From Eumeta japonica (taxonomy: Eukaryota; Arthropoda; Insecta; Lepidoptera; Psychidae), in assembly GCA_005406025.1 (NCBI GenBank), contig BGZK01001195.1, positions 124,001 through 188,000 on the forward strand: 64,000 nt of DNA, given 5' to 3'. How positions within the stretch are numbered: position 1 is the first letter of the stretch; each line of letters begins with the position of its first letter. This document shows positions 27,501 to 36,891 of the stretch, piece by piece. The translations under genes and the position numbers were made by a program. The notes under the pieces are model-generated. The model was not told where the DNA came from. It did no database searches and worked only from the letters and a program-made list of their open reading frames with translations.

Positions 27501-30500
27501 AACGCCGCGATCAGAACACTATTCTCCAAAACAGATAAATAAAAAAGTACACAAACAATTTATATCAAAACATTCCACTAGAAATCAGTTATCTGCAAAA
27601 GCTGTATTCTCGCAAGCAACAGATAAAAATATCGTGTATTTTTGTTTATCAATTATAATTCTTGGAAACAACTTAGTAAATGCTGCTAACTTTACCCGTG
27701 ATTTAATATTGCGTCTCAGTATGTTTATATCAAATAGTAACTCGAATTTATGAAGTAATATCTTAATAATATATTTTTGTAGACATTATAGTCTTATAAT
27801 TTTCTAATTTAATTGTAGTCCCTTAGAAAGGCGAAGTCCTGCTACAGGACACACCCATTAGCGGGTGACGCCTTGCTTCGGAGCTGACCCGGCCCGCTCG
27901 GAACTTTTGACTGTTTGACTAAAAAATGGGATTTTTAATAAAATGATGATTTCTTTTTTAAAAGTTACTATTATTATTAAACCCAATTTTAGATACTTAA
28001 TGTCAATAAATATATATAAATATATATATTTATTGATATATATAAATATTTGTATTTAGATTAGATATGAGGAGTGTTTAAACCAAATGATTAGAATTTT
28101 TTCGGTTTATTGACCGATTGCTTTCAGCACTGGCCATACTTTTGGATTGGATTGATCGAGATTTAATGCTGATTAGTATTTTTAATAAAGTTTAACTAAA
28201 TAGAAATTAACCTAAATTTAAAGAAGCTGTCTGAATGCGGCACTAAGTTATCACGGCTTACATTAGCTCCTATGTAGTAAGTGCATGAAAACAGTGCACA
28301 TCAGATATACTATTCAAAGAAAATTATATGTTTCACTTGCATTTTTTAATCAAAATGTTATTATTTTAAGGCACTAATTTGAATATTTTTATTAATCAAT
28401 AATTCACTTAATTTATACTTCATTTGATATTTGTGTTTGTGGTCAGAATGAAAAAATAGCAATTGCTTCTCACTTGATAAAAATAAAGTGTCATAATATC
28501 TAAAATTAGCTGTTTGATTATTACTGACATTTCCGTTGGATAAACAAGTTTTTTTTTTTTTATTTAATCGTGGAATTCAAACGAAGCTTATTTAAACATT
28601 CCATTGAAAGTGAAGAAAAGGTCAAAGAGATTTCATCGCAATATCAGAAATACGAAATACATGAAAATGCTAACATACCTAAGTCTATATCTGAAAACTG
28701 ATTTTTCAATTACAGTTTATTTATAAATATCAAATAACCCCAACACAGTCAAATTGGCGCCCCGCCTTTGTGCCGGCTCCGGTTTGTTATTCTCACCGCA
28801 ACCTTCTGCTGACCTATTTATCCTGTGACCCACTTTACGAAAGCTTTACGAGCAATATATCTCTATGCTTAGTTTGAAAGATCGATTAATAAATAAATAC
28901 TTTTAATAATATATTTATTAAGAATTATTTGTATAAGTGTACGCAAATAATTATGACTAGTTAAAAACGAAAACTTAAATTAATCATTTGGCTCTTTTTT
29001 ACAGTACAGTTACAACAAAAAAGTAAAATATTGGAAAATCCAAAAGTGCACATAAAGCTTTTACAATCGTGCAGTCATCTACAAGCGATAAGCGAATATT
29101 TCCAAAAAGTCCCTTCAATCAATGACTGTTTCAAAAGTTGTTTGTAAGAAATATTAACAAAAGATTGATATATTGTATATATCCATCTGTATATATCTTT
29201 TCCAATTGTGTTGATGTGCCGATCGTAAGAAATAAATACCTCGACTAATTCTACCGCATATATAGTAACTATATTTTTGGAAGACAGCAGTTAAAACTTA
29301 ATTAGTTTACAATAGCTGTTTAATGCCTCGCAGAGGAATCGTACGTTTCGTTGGTCGCCTTGAAGAATGACGCGTGCTTAATGAATTTATCGGTCAACAA
29401 GGTCGGATTGCAAAAAACTGGGATGCACTTGATTTCAGCTCGATTCAATATGGATAGCTCAATGATGTATATGCTTTCTGACAGATCGTTACTGGCTTTT
29501 TATATTTACTCGTAAATATTTTATAAATTAAAAATAAAAACAAATCATTAATTTAGTGTGTAATTTTTAAGTGTACAAATTTCTAAATCAGATGACTGTT
29601 TAATAATTATTGTGATGAGAAGATAATCTATTGGTGTTTTAGTGCATTAATATAAGATTCAACTTATAAATAATAAGCCGTCTTGTCTATACATATATGT
29701 AAAGAATTAATATTATTATAAACACGCGCCTAATTCCCAAAAGAGTAGACAGAGACTACAGATTTCCACATAGTTATGATCTTTGCATATCTCTCTTACC
29801 TCCCTGACATCTAGCAATCTTCTAATGCAGGCCCGTCTGTTTCAAATGCCCAAATTTATGTAAGAAATCTTGCTAGAAATTATAAAGGAAGTTACAGTTC
29901 GATTTTAAATTATAGATAATTTCAAGCAAATTGCAATGATCTGAACTAATTGCTTTTTTGTGTTATCTTTCATCTGAGATATGCATGATGGTACTCTCAG
30001 GAATCTAGATTGATAGGGAAGCTGTTATGTATCTTTTCACAGAACTGTTGTCCAGTTTATGATAAAGAGTGCAGTTCGCCAGCTTAAGTAACGCAACTAA
30101 TTGCATTTTTTTAATATTTAACTCTCATAATTTGCATTGTGTGTATTAAAACGTGACCACGTAACCATCAAAACTTTGAGGGTACTTCCCGCATCCCTGA
30201 AAAGTCAAAATTTAGTATTTACTAAATTATGACTTTTTAGAGATGCGAGTATAGTATGTATTGGAACAGTGCGAGGAAATCAATAATATTTGATCGTTCG
30301 ATAAAATATGATTTATAGTTCGTTCAAGCCTCTGAGATTTGCAAATTCTGTATGTAAAAAAGGAAATGAGTATTTCACGTGATTTAAAAAAATGTATTTA
30401 CCATATATAGGCTTTAGAAGAAATATAAATAATTCGATTTTTTGCTCTCCAATTTCAACTAATCGAAGGTACAAATTCAGTACTTATAAAAATATCATCG

Positions 30501-33500
30501 CCTGTATAAGACTGCGTAATAGAAAATTTGTCTTAATGGATGAGTTATATACTCGCTTTGTAACATTATCATTATATAAATTAAGCAATCAGTAAGTAAA
30601 CAGGTGACCGCATGCCCGAGTAACATCACAACATCAGCGCTTCCATATTTGGACAGCTCGTAGTACTGTTCTTATATTTACTTGTGTATACACTTATGTC
30701 ATGGATAGATATACATTCGTGTAAACATAAGAATAGAGATATTAATTTCCATGTTTTTTTTTTCAATATAGGGAAAAATGGTAAATCGAAAATTTTCATT
30801 AAACTAAAATGTTACGTATACTTAGAATGATTCCACAATAACGGTGTTGGCGATTCTTGTTGAAATAAAATTTACCCTACGTGAGATCTTGTAATGTTTT
30901 TAAATCAAACACCCTCTCGCTATTAGTGAGAACGTTTTCTTGTAGTAAATATTTCTGATTACATTCGGTTTTACACATTTACTGCGTATTCTGCACGATG
31001 GACATCAACACCTTTTGTCTATGAAAAACGTCCTAACGTAATAGTTTTCCCGGAGATGACATAAGACAATTAACATGTATTTGGCATGTATGTACCTAAT
31101 CAATACGGCGCAGTCTCACAAAGGCCGGTTGAGTCATAGATAACGACGTGTAAGTCTTTACTTGCCAATAATATGAAAAAGAATGAAATAGTAGTTTTTA
31201 AATTATTATATTAAATATGTGATATATTTTAAGGAATTGTAATGAAACCTACATCGTGTGGAAATTAAGAAACTTTTAAACTGTTTTCGAATTTTACAAA
31301 CTAGCTACTTTTGAATATTAAGAAAACACGTTGTAACTGGTTCTTATGAAGCAAGATCACAAACTAATTGGATTGTCACGCATCTTCTTCATTTTTTCAA
31401 ATTTCCACAATCTATAAAGGTAACCATGATTGAAGACATTAGTTGACTTTCATACACATTTTCTTAAATTATAAAAAAAGTCGCAAAAGGTCATCTTTGA
31501 GATAAACAAATAAGTGACCTATATTATCAGAAATATGCTAAACAATAAAAATTCGCAGATAAAATAAAAAACCCGGTCTACGCATGTCGAGATGAACAAA
31601 CGGATTCTTATTTTGTTATTAAAGTTTACGTCTTAAAATTGAATTTTGATGTCATAGGCCACAGTACACACGATACACAAATTAGATGGGGAGCGAAATC
31701 GAGTGTTACCAAAAGTGAAGACGTTATGTTAATGTATCCGCACATCTTACACATTCAAAGGAAGCTCTTTTAATTGTTATTTTTTTGTGACTGTAACAGA
31801 TAGAAACTCGTGGTTTATAAGGCCAGCTAACATATATTGCTCATCAGTAAAAAATTAACCAAGTAGCTCTCCCTTCGTTTGGTTTAAAATCTAAAGTATA
31901 ATCAAACAAAGGCATTAGCGACGCTCTGAAATAGAAACAGTTTTTATAAAAATGCCAGTCATTTTCAACAACACAATAGTAAAAAAAAGATTACACAATT
32001 TGTAATTGAACGTCGTTTCTATGTAGTTGAAAAATTCACACGAGACAACAATGGAGACGTAAATAGTTTCAAAAATGATACAGATGAGTTAATTAAAAAA
32101 ATGTTATTACTTCTTCCGTTCAACTTGAATCAAATTCATATATACAGTATTGATGCTGTTTTCATACAACAGTGAACCAGCAAATATTAAAAACGTACAT
32201 GTTGCCAAAAAATATAATTATATGTTGTACGCAAAAAGAAACAACGCTTATGGGTGTCAGCTTGTAAAAACACTCGTGGCTATATTGTGTGACGAGGTAA
32301 GCGCGAAAGCCTCGCGGGTCTTGCATTGTTCACATCTACGAGGGGATAAAGTGAATTTTTAATTAAATTTGTGCAAAAAAAGCCTACGTGAAATAGAGCA
32401 CAATACTCTATTTTAGAGTACCGTTTGCAACCCTTATGATATTTATAGCAGTGATGAAACTGCCCTAAATCAGGGATTTATCACGCTATTTACAATGTTT
32501 TTTACTTTATTCAAGTAATGAAAATAAGTATTCAAGAAAAGATTGTATATTTTTGTATAATAAAAATTGTATATTCTCTTTGGCCGGTCTATTTATATTT
32601 CTTTCCGATATGTTGTATTAACTTATTGCGTACACGTGCCGACCCAAGGTCATCGACGCATGAATTATCGAGTACAGTGTACAACGCACGAACCTCTGCC
32701 GCTGTAAAGTTAGTCACGAAAGCCTCGCAATGGCGTTAAACTGATAAGCTTGGGAAAAGAAGGAAGGGGTGCATTACATCATTCACAGGCAATTCAGAGC
32801 GGCAAAGTTTCGTGCATTGTACTGTACGAAGAATGTCAATGAAACCAAAAAAAATGTATTTAAACATTTATAAAAATGTTTTAATACGAATATTACGAGT
32901 ATTATCATACGCATATTACAATGTCAAAATTCCTGTGAATGTGGATAGGGCTCATGCGTATTTTCGCAAACGGGTATAATCTCTTACTTATTAGAGTTTC
33001 GTAACCCATAGGAAAGTTTTTCCATGTCCGTCCATCCGTCTATCTTTCTGTCTGTTTGTTCGCGATTTAGCTCAGAAACTCTTAATACTAGGAAACTGTA
33101 ATTTGATATGGGTATACATATTAATAACGGCGACAAAATGGTAGAATAAAATCTATATACATGTAGACTTCCTTCTCTAGACGTAAAGTGGAGAATAATA
33201 TTTTTGTGGTCTATTCTATGGCGTGGAGTGTCGTTGGACTAGATATGTCATACAAAAATATTGCGGGGCTGTGAAAACTATTTTTCGATTTAGGTATTCG
33301 TTTGTGAAATGTAAAGCTTTAAAATACTAATTTTTGTTAGAATCAAGTGCACCCCTGATGGTGGTGCCCTCATGTAAATTGTGATTCTTGGATATGTGAA
33401 AAAATACACGACAGTAGTATATGTAACGAAGCTAAAAGGAAAACTGTCACAGCTAAGTAGACTTTCCAAGTTACCAAGTTACGTGTAATATCCGACTAAC

Positions 33501-36500
33501 ACACAAAACGCCTGCGATTCCACCCGCGTGGACACAGACTGAATTCCTTCATCTCTTTATATTGATCGTCTACGCAGTCAATCATGGTACTGACCCCACT
33601 CTCGATTCCAATCCTGATCTGGCTGTCGATTCCATTCACGGCCTGACCCTTGATTCTAAACCCGGTCCTGCTTTCTCTTTCGAATCTGGTCTCAATTTGG
33701 ATAGGTGACTGGTGTGTTTTTAATGGACACCCATAGATTGTAAACAAGACGATAGACGATTTGAAGATGATGATATCCCAACGTCGTCGTTTGTTTTCAC
33801 ATTTTATTAACTCGTATAAACATTTACTTAAGACGACAATAGATCAACGGCAACAGCAACAACAACAAAAAAAGCAATATCATAACAAGTTCGATCATGC
33901 AATACAATCAACACGTGACGCACTCGACAATGGGAAAGCGATTGATACGCATACCACAGTTGCCACAGCAGTACCTTCAGATGGCCATGCCGTGCCCATT
34001 GTGCGGCGTCACGGACCGTGGCCACGGCGCTCAGAAAAACGGTATACTGCGCGACTCGACGACCTCTGCGAGCGAACTATTAACTTTTTGTAGTGGACAT
34101 CGAAGGTCTCCCGCAGATAGGCGTCATTCCGTGGGTAGCGTGCGATTTAAAACACATCGCCCTTACTGATGGAATTGATCTAGTCACGCGTTTTGATCCC
34201 AATGCTCTTAATTTTCTTAGAGATAATTTAATTCCATTTATCAGTTTTATACAATAATTATATATATATGGGAATAGTCTATTAAATCACAATAGAAGCG
34301 ATGTCTCTGTTTCGATTCCAATCTGCCTTTCTCTCGTCTCAAAATACGAAGAAAGGGAATTTATTTTGTTTGTAATAACGTGATAATGATAGCTCAAGAA
34401 CGTAATCCGAATGTTTTTCGCATTAGCTAATATATTTTTTTTTCAATCCTCTCATTCTTGTTGTACTTCCAAAGTACCTAAATTTCACTCTTTCCCTCGT
34501 GTACTCACCTCCTTTCTTTAGTCACCCACTCCTGTTTTTTTCCTTGTCATCCTCTCTCACTCCCAATCTTTCAAAGACCATGCAAGCTATTTAAAGCGTC
34601 TTTATTATCCCCAAATATTTATGTTTTATTCTGCGTTCCCATTAACGTTGTTTCATCAAACAACATCAAAACACGTAATATATTACAAACAGATGGACAG
34701 ACAACAATAGCAAAAACTATGTAACGTAAAGCATTTCTAAAATTATAAGAAGCATTTAAATTTAAGTTAAATATATTCAAATCTGTTCATTCAGACATCA
34801 AATGTACATATATATACTTAAAAAATAATTTTATTCGTGTTACTAAATCTAGATATTTTTTTACAGCTTTTCCTAGAAAACTTACTTAATTTTTGAGAAT
34901 CACAAAAATTAAATTTAATAAATACAAATTAATATTAATGATAATCACAAACTATTGAAATGAGTAAAGCGACATAATATGTCGCTTTTTTATTCTATTC
35001 GCGGAATATTTCCAATTTTTTACATATTATGTAAAAATTGGAAATATCGGAACTGCAGCCCAGTTTAAGATTATCAATTCATTTCACCGTATTAAGCTCC
35101 GTCCATTGTACTATGTAATATAATGGGGCGCATAAATATGTTAGATACGAGTATGTCCCGTGTCCGATATCAGTAAATCGAAGTCGTATTATTCATAAAT
35201 TATATGGATTTGTAACAGTTTCGTTTTCATTGCAGGAGAATCGATACGCTGCTGGACTTGTTCATCGGATAACGATCCGATGTGCCAAGACCCGTTCCGG
35301 GCAGAGCAGAACCAGTACAGCAATCACTTCATCCTGACCAACTGCGACGCGAACGTGAACCCCAACTACGGCTTCAGTAACAATCCCTCGAGATCTGTAT
35401 GCAAGAAGCAAAAGACTTACGGTAAGTAAAGGATTAATACATCAATGTAATAATAATAATAATGCATAATTCATTTTTCGTCGATAATATATTAAAAGTT
35501 GATTACGATAAAAGCATACACCGAGTTCCATCCTAATATAAAATACACCATTTTAAAATTTTGTACTGTAATGTAACTTGATAGTTATCATTCACACAGA
35601 CACTATTTTTCGGAAAAATTTTACCAGGTTTCCAAACGAATAGTGAAACATTGATATATGTACTATTTGCTACATCACTGATATCAAACATTAATGCGGT
35701 AAAGACGAATCGATCAGTGCGCCGTTTTCGATTCTGAAGGTACCGTCTGACTAATGAGGTTTTAATTTTTATTAAAACCACTCGCCTTTGAAGGTATGGT
35801 AAGTCGGCGGTCCCAGACATTTTCACAGCATTGGTGAGAACTATATTTAGCAATCCCTTGGTTTTTGGAGGACTTGTACAGGTTAAGCCAGTGCGGCCCT
35901 TCAATCTGACACAAATCAATCTTAGAAAGTTAGAGAGCCCCGCACTGGGGTGGTACAAACCTGAAACAATAATTATTATACAAACTCATGCTATATATCA
36001 TCATTAATTATCGTGAATAGACAATCTTAACAGCGTCATCTAAACGCTTGCGACTTCGTTCTATTGTCTTTGGTAATTGCCGCTAATTAGTCACGATGCT
36101 GTGTAATTGTTGTATTAAAGTATTTGGTTCGCTTAATGCTCAGCGCTAGTAACTACACTCGATAAAAACAGCAAGAGACGCGAAGCTAACAACGAATTAC
36201 ATGAAAAACGAAACTGAAAAATTACAGATACAAATAATGCATAGTTTGACAAAGTCTGGTTTTATGACGTATATTTCTGAGTGCTTCTTACACTTATAAT
36301 CACTTCTCAGATTTTTTTCAAATTTTCATACATTGCGTGCAGCCGTAAAAAAAAGTGATAGCATTCGACCGTTATCATGACTAGATACGGGATCCATAAA
36401 CACAGACATCCAAACGTCCATGGATTTACTTTTCAATTTATTTTTTTTTCATATATTAAATAGAACAAACGTTTTTTTTTTTAGAAATATCAAATGTGAT

Positions 36501-36871
36501 AATAATCGTGTGTTTTTATATATTCTCATACTCATATTATCATAGATATCAATGAAAAAAATAAACATGAGAGACGAAATTTAAATCCAGAATATTGCTT
36601 GAACTCGTGAAGCAGAGACTTACGAGCCGTGAAATTGTTACAGTTTTAAAACGTATCGATTAACATTGTTACAGTGAACGGCCAGCTGATAACCGTCCGC
36701 TCGTGCTCATGGAAGGCCAGAGACGACTACACGACGTCGTGCCCCAACAACCGCGCCGACAACTACGCGTTCTGCGAAACCTGCGACTACGATGCCTGCA
36801 ACTCGGCCTCTGTTTCTAGCTATTTCCTAGCTCTGCTAGCTGCTCCCCTCGGCCTGCTGTTGTTTAAGTGA
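8665..36871 (+). CDS. Ly6/uPAR three-finger protein, gene A
   Basis: Three exons: 8665-8722, 35236-35421 and 36675-36871 (stop TGA), joined at CCG|GTGAGT, TTGCAG|GAG, ACG|GTAAGT and ACAG|TG. Both introns are phase 1 and the product is 146 residues. Residues 1-20 (MASLAAFFTLLVLSVWVQTG) are a signal peptide. The mature part has ten cysteines in Ly6 spacing: IRCWTC, DPMCQDPF, LTNC, VCKK, VRSC, TSC, FCETC and a terminal DACNSA. The end (YFLALLAAPLGLLLFK) is a hydrophobic tail fitting GPI anchoring, with Asn/Ser near the last Cys as possible attachment site. Insect Ly6 proteins sit on the cell surface or are secreted and modulate channels, junctions or receptors; the partner here is unknown. Exons are GC-rich and rich in C/G third positions, unlike genes B and C. 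The first intron is 26.5 kb. Confidence 0.9.
10296..10425 (-). repeat. tRNA-derived SINE-like fragment
   Basis: On the minus strand it begins GGCGGTGTTAGTTGAGTGG, an A-box-like stretch, and continues into GCGAATTGATCAATGAATTT. The latter block is shared with the copy at 18276-18400. A clear B box is not visible. The upstream sequence around 10110-10230 (CACTGCTGGGACAC) may be a second, different repeat. Confidence 0.4.
12189..12220. repeat. Perfect 14-bp hairpin inside the mariner relic
   Basis: TGATGTTTTGCATG (12189-12202) pairs with CATGCAAAACATCA (12207-12220) over a CATT loop. It lies where the transposase reading is lost, so the hairpin may be a later local inversion or duplication scar. 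Confidence 0.75.
12474..12504. repeat. (AT)n microsatellite
   Basis: About 15 uninterrupted AT units interrupting the mariner relic. Confidence 0.95.
13440..13611 (-). mobile_element. MITE family 1, copy 1
   Basis: Inverted-repeat element with ends ACGAAACTCTGCCGCT and AGCGGCAGTGTTTCGTGCGT, followed by TACTGTACG. Internal block CATTGCGACGCTTTCATGAC. In orientation it is the reverse of the copy at 32672-32828. Five copies occur in the window. Confidence 0.75.
14262..14640. mobile_element. Non-autonomous hAT-like element
   Basis: Ends TAGGGTTGCCAG and CTGACAACTCTA are inverted repeats. The flanks CTTAGTAC (14254-14261) and CTTACAAC (14641-14648) match at 6 of 8 positions, as expected for an aged 8-bp hAT target duplication. 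Short related GC-rich blocks near both ends (AGCCGGACTATCTGACC, GCCGGATACCGTC, TGTCCGGCTTTATCC) look like subterminal repeats. The element is 379 bp and has no coding capacity. Confidence 0.7.
18276..18400 (+). repeat. tRNA-derived SINE-like fragment
   Basis: Starts AGCGGTGGTGGCCGACTGCT, continues through a GGAAGTTCAATTATGACC stretch resembling a B box, and then AATAAATTGATCAATGAATT, the block shared with 10296-10425. The tail runs into sequence related to SINE bodies. Confidence 0.45.
20150..20262 (+). repeat. Repeat family 2, copy 1 (GGCCGGCAATGCA type)
   Basis: AAAGGCCGGCAATGCAGCAG, then GTGACTTCCTTGGCG and GTCCATGGTTGGCAGTGATC. The same consensus is seen at 41145-41240 (minus) and 52290-52425 (plus). 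The family is common in Lepidoptera as I remember it; no coding capacity. Confidence 0.55.
21621..22882 (-). mobile_element. Mariner element, nearly full length, transposase decayed
   Basis: The ends CGAGGGCTGCTATTTA and (inverted) CGATGGCTGCTATTTA match at 15 of 16 bases and are flanked by TA on each side (21619-21620, 22883-22884). Length is 1262 bp, normal for mariner. The transposase runs on the minus strand from about 22722: MYLTSENFRAMIYYDF, SMLMDEFKEGRPKS, WIYAYDPE-like remnants, HHDN-like remnants, and a C-terminal part open at 21943-21743 (LPYSLDLASKDFCLFPSVKN, KLRGQRFSSREEALDAFK, KREKCYK). Stops and frameshifts make it inactive. It is the same family as the copy at 59606-60862 and in the same orientation. 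Confidence 0.85.
23488..23637 (+). other. Unexplained open stretch in a GC-rich patch
   Basis: A reading frame without its own ATG runs through VTVDDGKRLHHVAKTG and PRDAVDADTSPVTS to a stop at 23635. The DNA around it is markedly less AT-rich than the rest of the intron and contains the palindrome CCGCGTGACGCGG. No flanking splice sites convinced me. It may be a repeat fragment or a lost exon; I do not recognise it. Confidence 0.3.
24236..24985 (+). repeat. Repeat family 3, copy 1 (AGGGTTCC-ended)
   Basis: Begins AAAAACTGGCCAAGAGCATG, CCATGCTCATTATAGGGTTCC and ends GACGGACGAACGG, then TTTGGCTCGGAACCCTAA. Shared landmarks in all copies: CTTTTTCCATGTTTCC, GCACTTTAGTCGCC, AGCGATTATTTCC, TTACATGTATG. 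Other copies lie at 40341-41020 and, reversed, at 49803-50815. No intact coding capacity; class unknown to me. Confidence 0.65.
26380..27330. other. GC/CpG-elevated intronic block, possible regulatory DNA
   Basis: Compared with its surroundings this block has many CpG and few long A/T runs. Several frames are open by chance on both strands (26394-26672, 26521-26706 plus; 26507-26842, 26703-26939 minus), with no domain and no splice context. A 10-bp hairpin lies at 26511-26541 (GCAATAAAAA with its complement). It lacks visible transposon ends. I infer either an intronic enhancer or non-coding RNA of gene A, or an old unrecognised repeat. Confidence 0.3.
27822..27905. repeat. GC-rich island, possible retroelement tail
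   Basis: A sharply bounded 80-bp GC-rich piece (GGCGAAGTCCTGCTACAGG to GACCCGGCCCGCTCGG) inside very AT-rich DNA. The sharp edges suggest an inserted fragment; identity unknown. Confidence 0.3.
29735..29880 (-). mobile_element. RTE-like LINE 3' tail, fragment
   Basis: The minus strand encodes CIRRLLDVREVREICKDHN, then after one frameshift WKSVVSVYSFG, matching the end of an RTE-type reverse-transcriptase ORF and the parallel blocks at 61090-61380 (RLMDISRARDIFKD). Only the last part of the ORF survives. Confidence 0.65.
30186..30251. repeat. 66-nt near-perfect hairpin in intron 1
   Basis: Two arms of 32 bases meet at a TT centre (30218-30219), with TTTAGTA/TACTAAA next to the loop. Only a few mismatches (for example 30208/30229, 30196/30241, 30189/30248). 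The 2-base loop is too tight for a typical pre-miRNA, so a foldback mini-element is likelier. Confidence 0.7.
32672..32828 (+). mobile_element. MITE family 1, copy 2
   Basis: Ends ACAACGCACGAACCTCTGCC and AGCGGCAAAGTTTCGTGC-ATTGTACTGT; internal AGTCACGAAAGCCTCGCAAT. Compare 13440-13611 (reverse), 49540-49700 and 50321-50490. Confidence 0.75.
32990..33400 (+). repeat. Dispersed repeat with GTCCGTCC motif
   Basis: Contains CCATGTCCGTCCATCCGTCT, GCGATTTAGCTCAGAAACTC and GTAATTTGATATGGGTATAC. I associate this wording with a widespread moth/butterfly repeat. Only this copy is in the window, so the family assignment is from memory. Confidence 0.4.
33580..33715 (-). repeat. Degenerate GGAATCGAGA-like short-period repeat
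   Basis: On the minus strand, GGAATCGACAGCCAGATC, GGATTGGAATCGAGAGTGGG and similar units follow one another. Same type as 2520-2650, opposite orientation. The open frame over it (33496-33747 minus) is low complexity. Confidence 0.5.
33761..34169 (+). other. GC-elevated block with overlapping open frames
   Basis: Plus frames 33761-34093 and 33897-34169 and a minus frame 33828-34025 overlap. The first includes a Gln run (CAGCAACAACAACAA, 33850-33870). No domain, no Ly6-like cysteine pattern and no matching splice sites. It lies about 1.1 kb upstream of gene A exon 2. Possible cis-regulatory element or unrecognised repeat. Confidence 0.3.
34966..35047. repeat. Two adjacent hairpins before gene A exon 2
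   Basis: Hairpin 1: AAAGCGACAT (34966-34975) with ATGTCGCTTT (34979-34988), 3-base loop. Hairpin 2: about 20-bp arms between 35006 and 35047 (ATATTTCCAATTTTT against AAAAATTGGAAATAT), one bulged T. They lie about 190 bp upstream of the exon 2 acceptor. Confidence 0.75.
35236..35421 (+). CDS. Gene A exon 2 (cysteines 1-5)
   Basis: Acceptor TTGCAG, donor ACG|GTAAGT. Encodes IRCWTCSSDNDPMCQDPF and continues to SRSVCKKQKTY. GC-rich in an AT-rich setting. Confidence 0.9.
35533..35958 (-). other. 141-codon antisense frame in gene A intron 2, unrecognised
   Basis: After the LINE frames this is one of the longest ORFs. It begins MYHPSAGLSNFLRLICVRLK, includes TGLTCTSPPKTKGLLN and ends CILY. No domain, signal peptide or membrane segment is recognisable. 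It overlaps a perfect 9-bp hairpin (GGTTTTAAT/ATTAAAACC near 35760-35781). The 5' half is less AT-rich than the surrounding intron, the 3' half looks like ordinary AT-rich DNA. Likely a chance frame over an old repeat; expression unknown. Confidence 0.25.
36675..36871 (+). CDS. Gene A exon 3 (cysteines 6-10 and C-terminal tail)
   Basis: Acceptor GTTACAG. Encodes VNGQLITVRSCSWKARDD, FCETCDYDACNSA and the hydrophobic tail, ending at TGA 36869-36871. Strongly GC-rich third positions. Confidence 0.9.
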
Positions 36872-36885
36872 TTTTATTGCGAGGA

Positions 36886-36891
36886 AATAAA
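36886..36891 (+). terminator. Candidate polyadenylation signal of gene A
   Basis: AATAAA, 15 bases after the stop codon. Very close, so a later signal is also possible. Confidence 0.45.

Larger units (their letters stand above)
8723..35235 (+). other. Intron 1 of gene A (26.5 kb), repeat-filled
   Basis: Runs from GTGAGT to TTGCAG. It holds two mariner relics in different orientations and subfamilies, a hAT-like element, SINE-like pieces, MITEs, an RTE tail and short hairpins, each listed separately. Less AT-rich patches without clear identity lie near 9740-9990, 18720-18990, 23520-23740, 26380-27330, 27825-27905, 28745-28860 and 33760-34170. Elsewhere I see only AT-rich sequence. No nested host gene is supportable. 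Confidence 0.7.

Noticed and set aside
30186..30251. microRNA precursor
   Set aside because: The 2-base loop is too small for a usual pre-miRNA; kept only as a hairpin.
36674..36871. 65-codon stand-alone ORF
   Set aside because: It is exon 3 of gene A read from an internal out-of-context ATG; the cysteine pattern is incomplete without exon 2.
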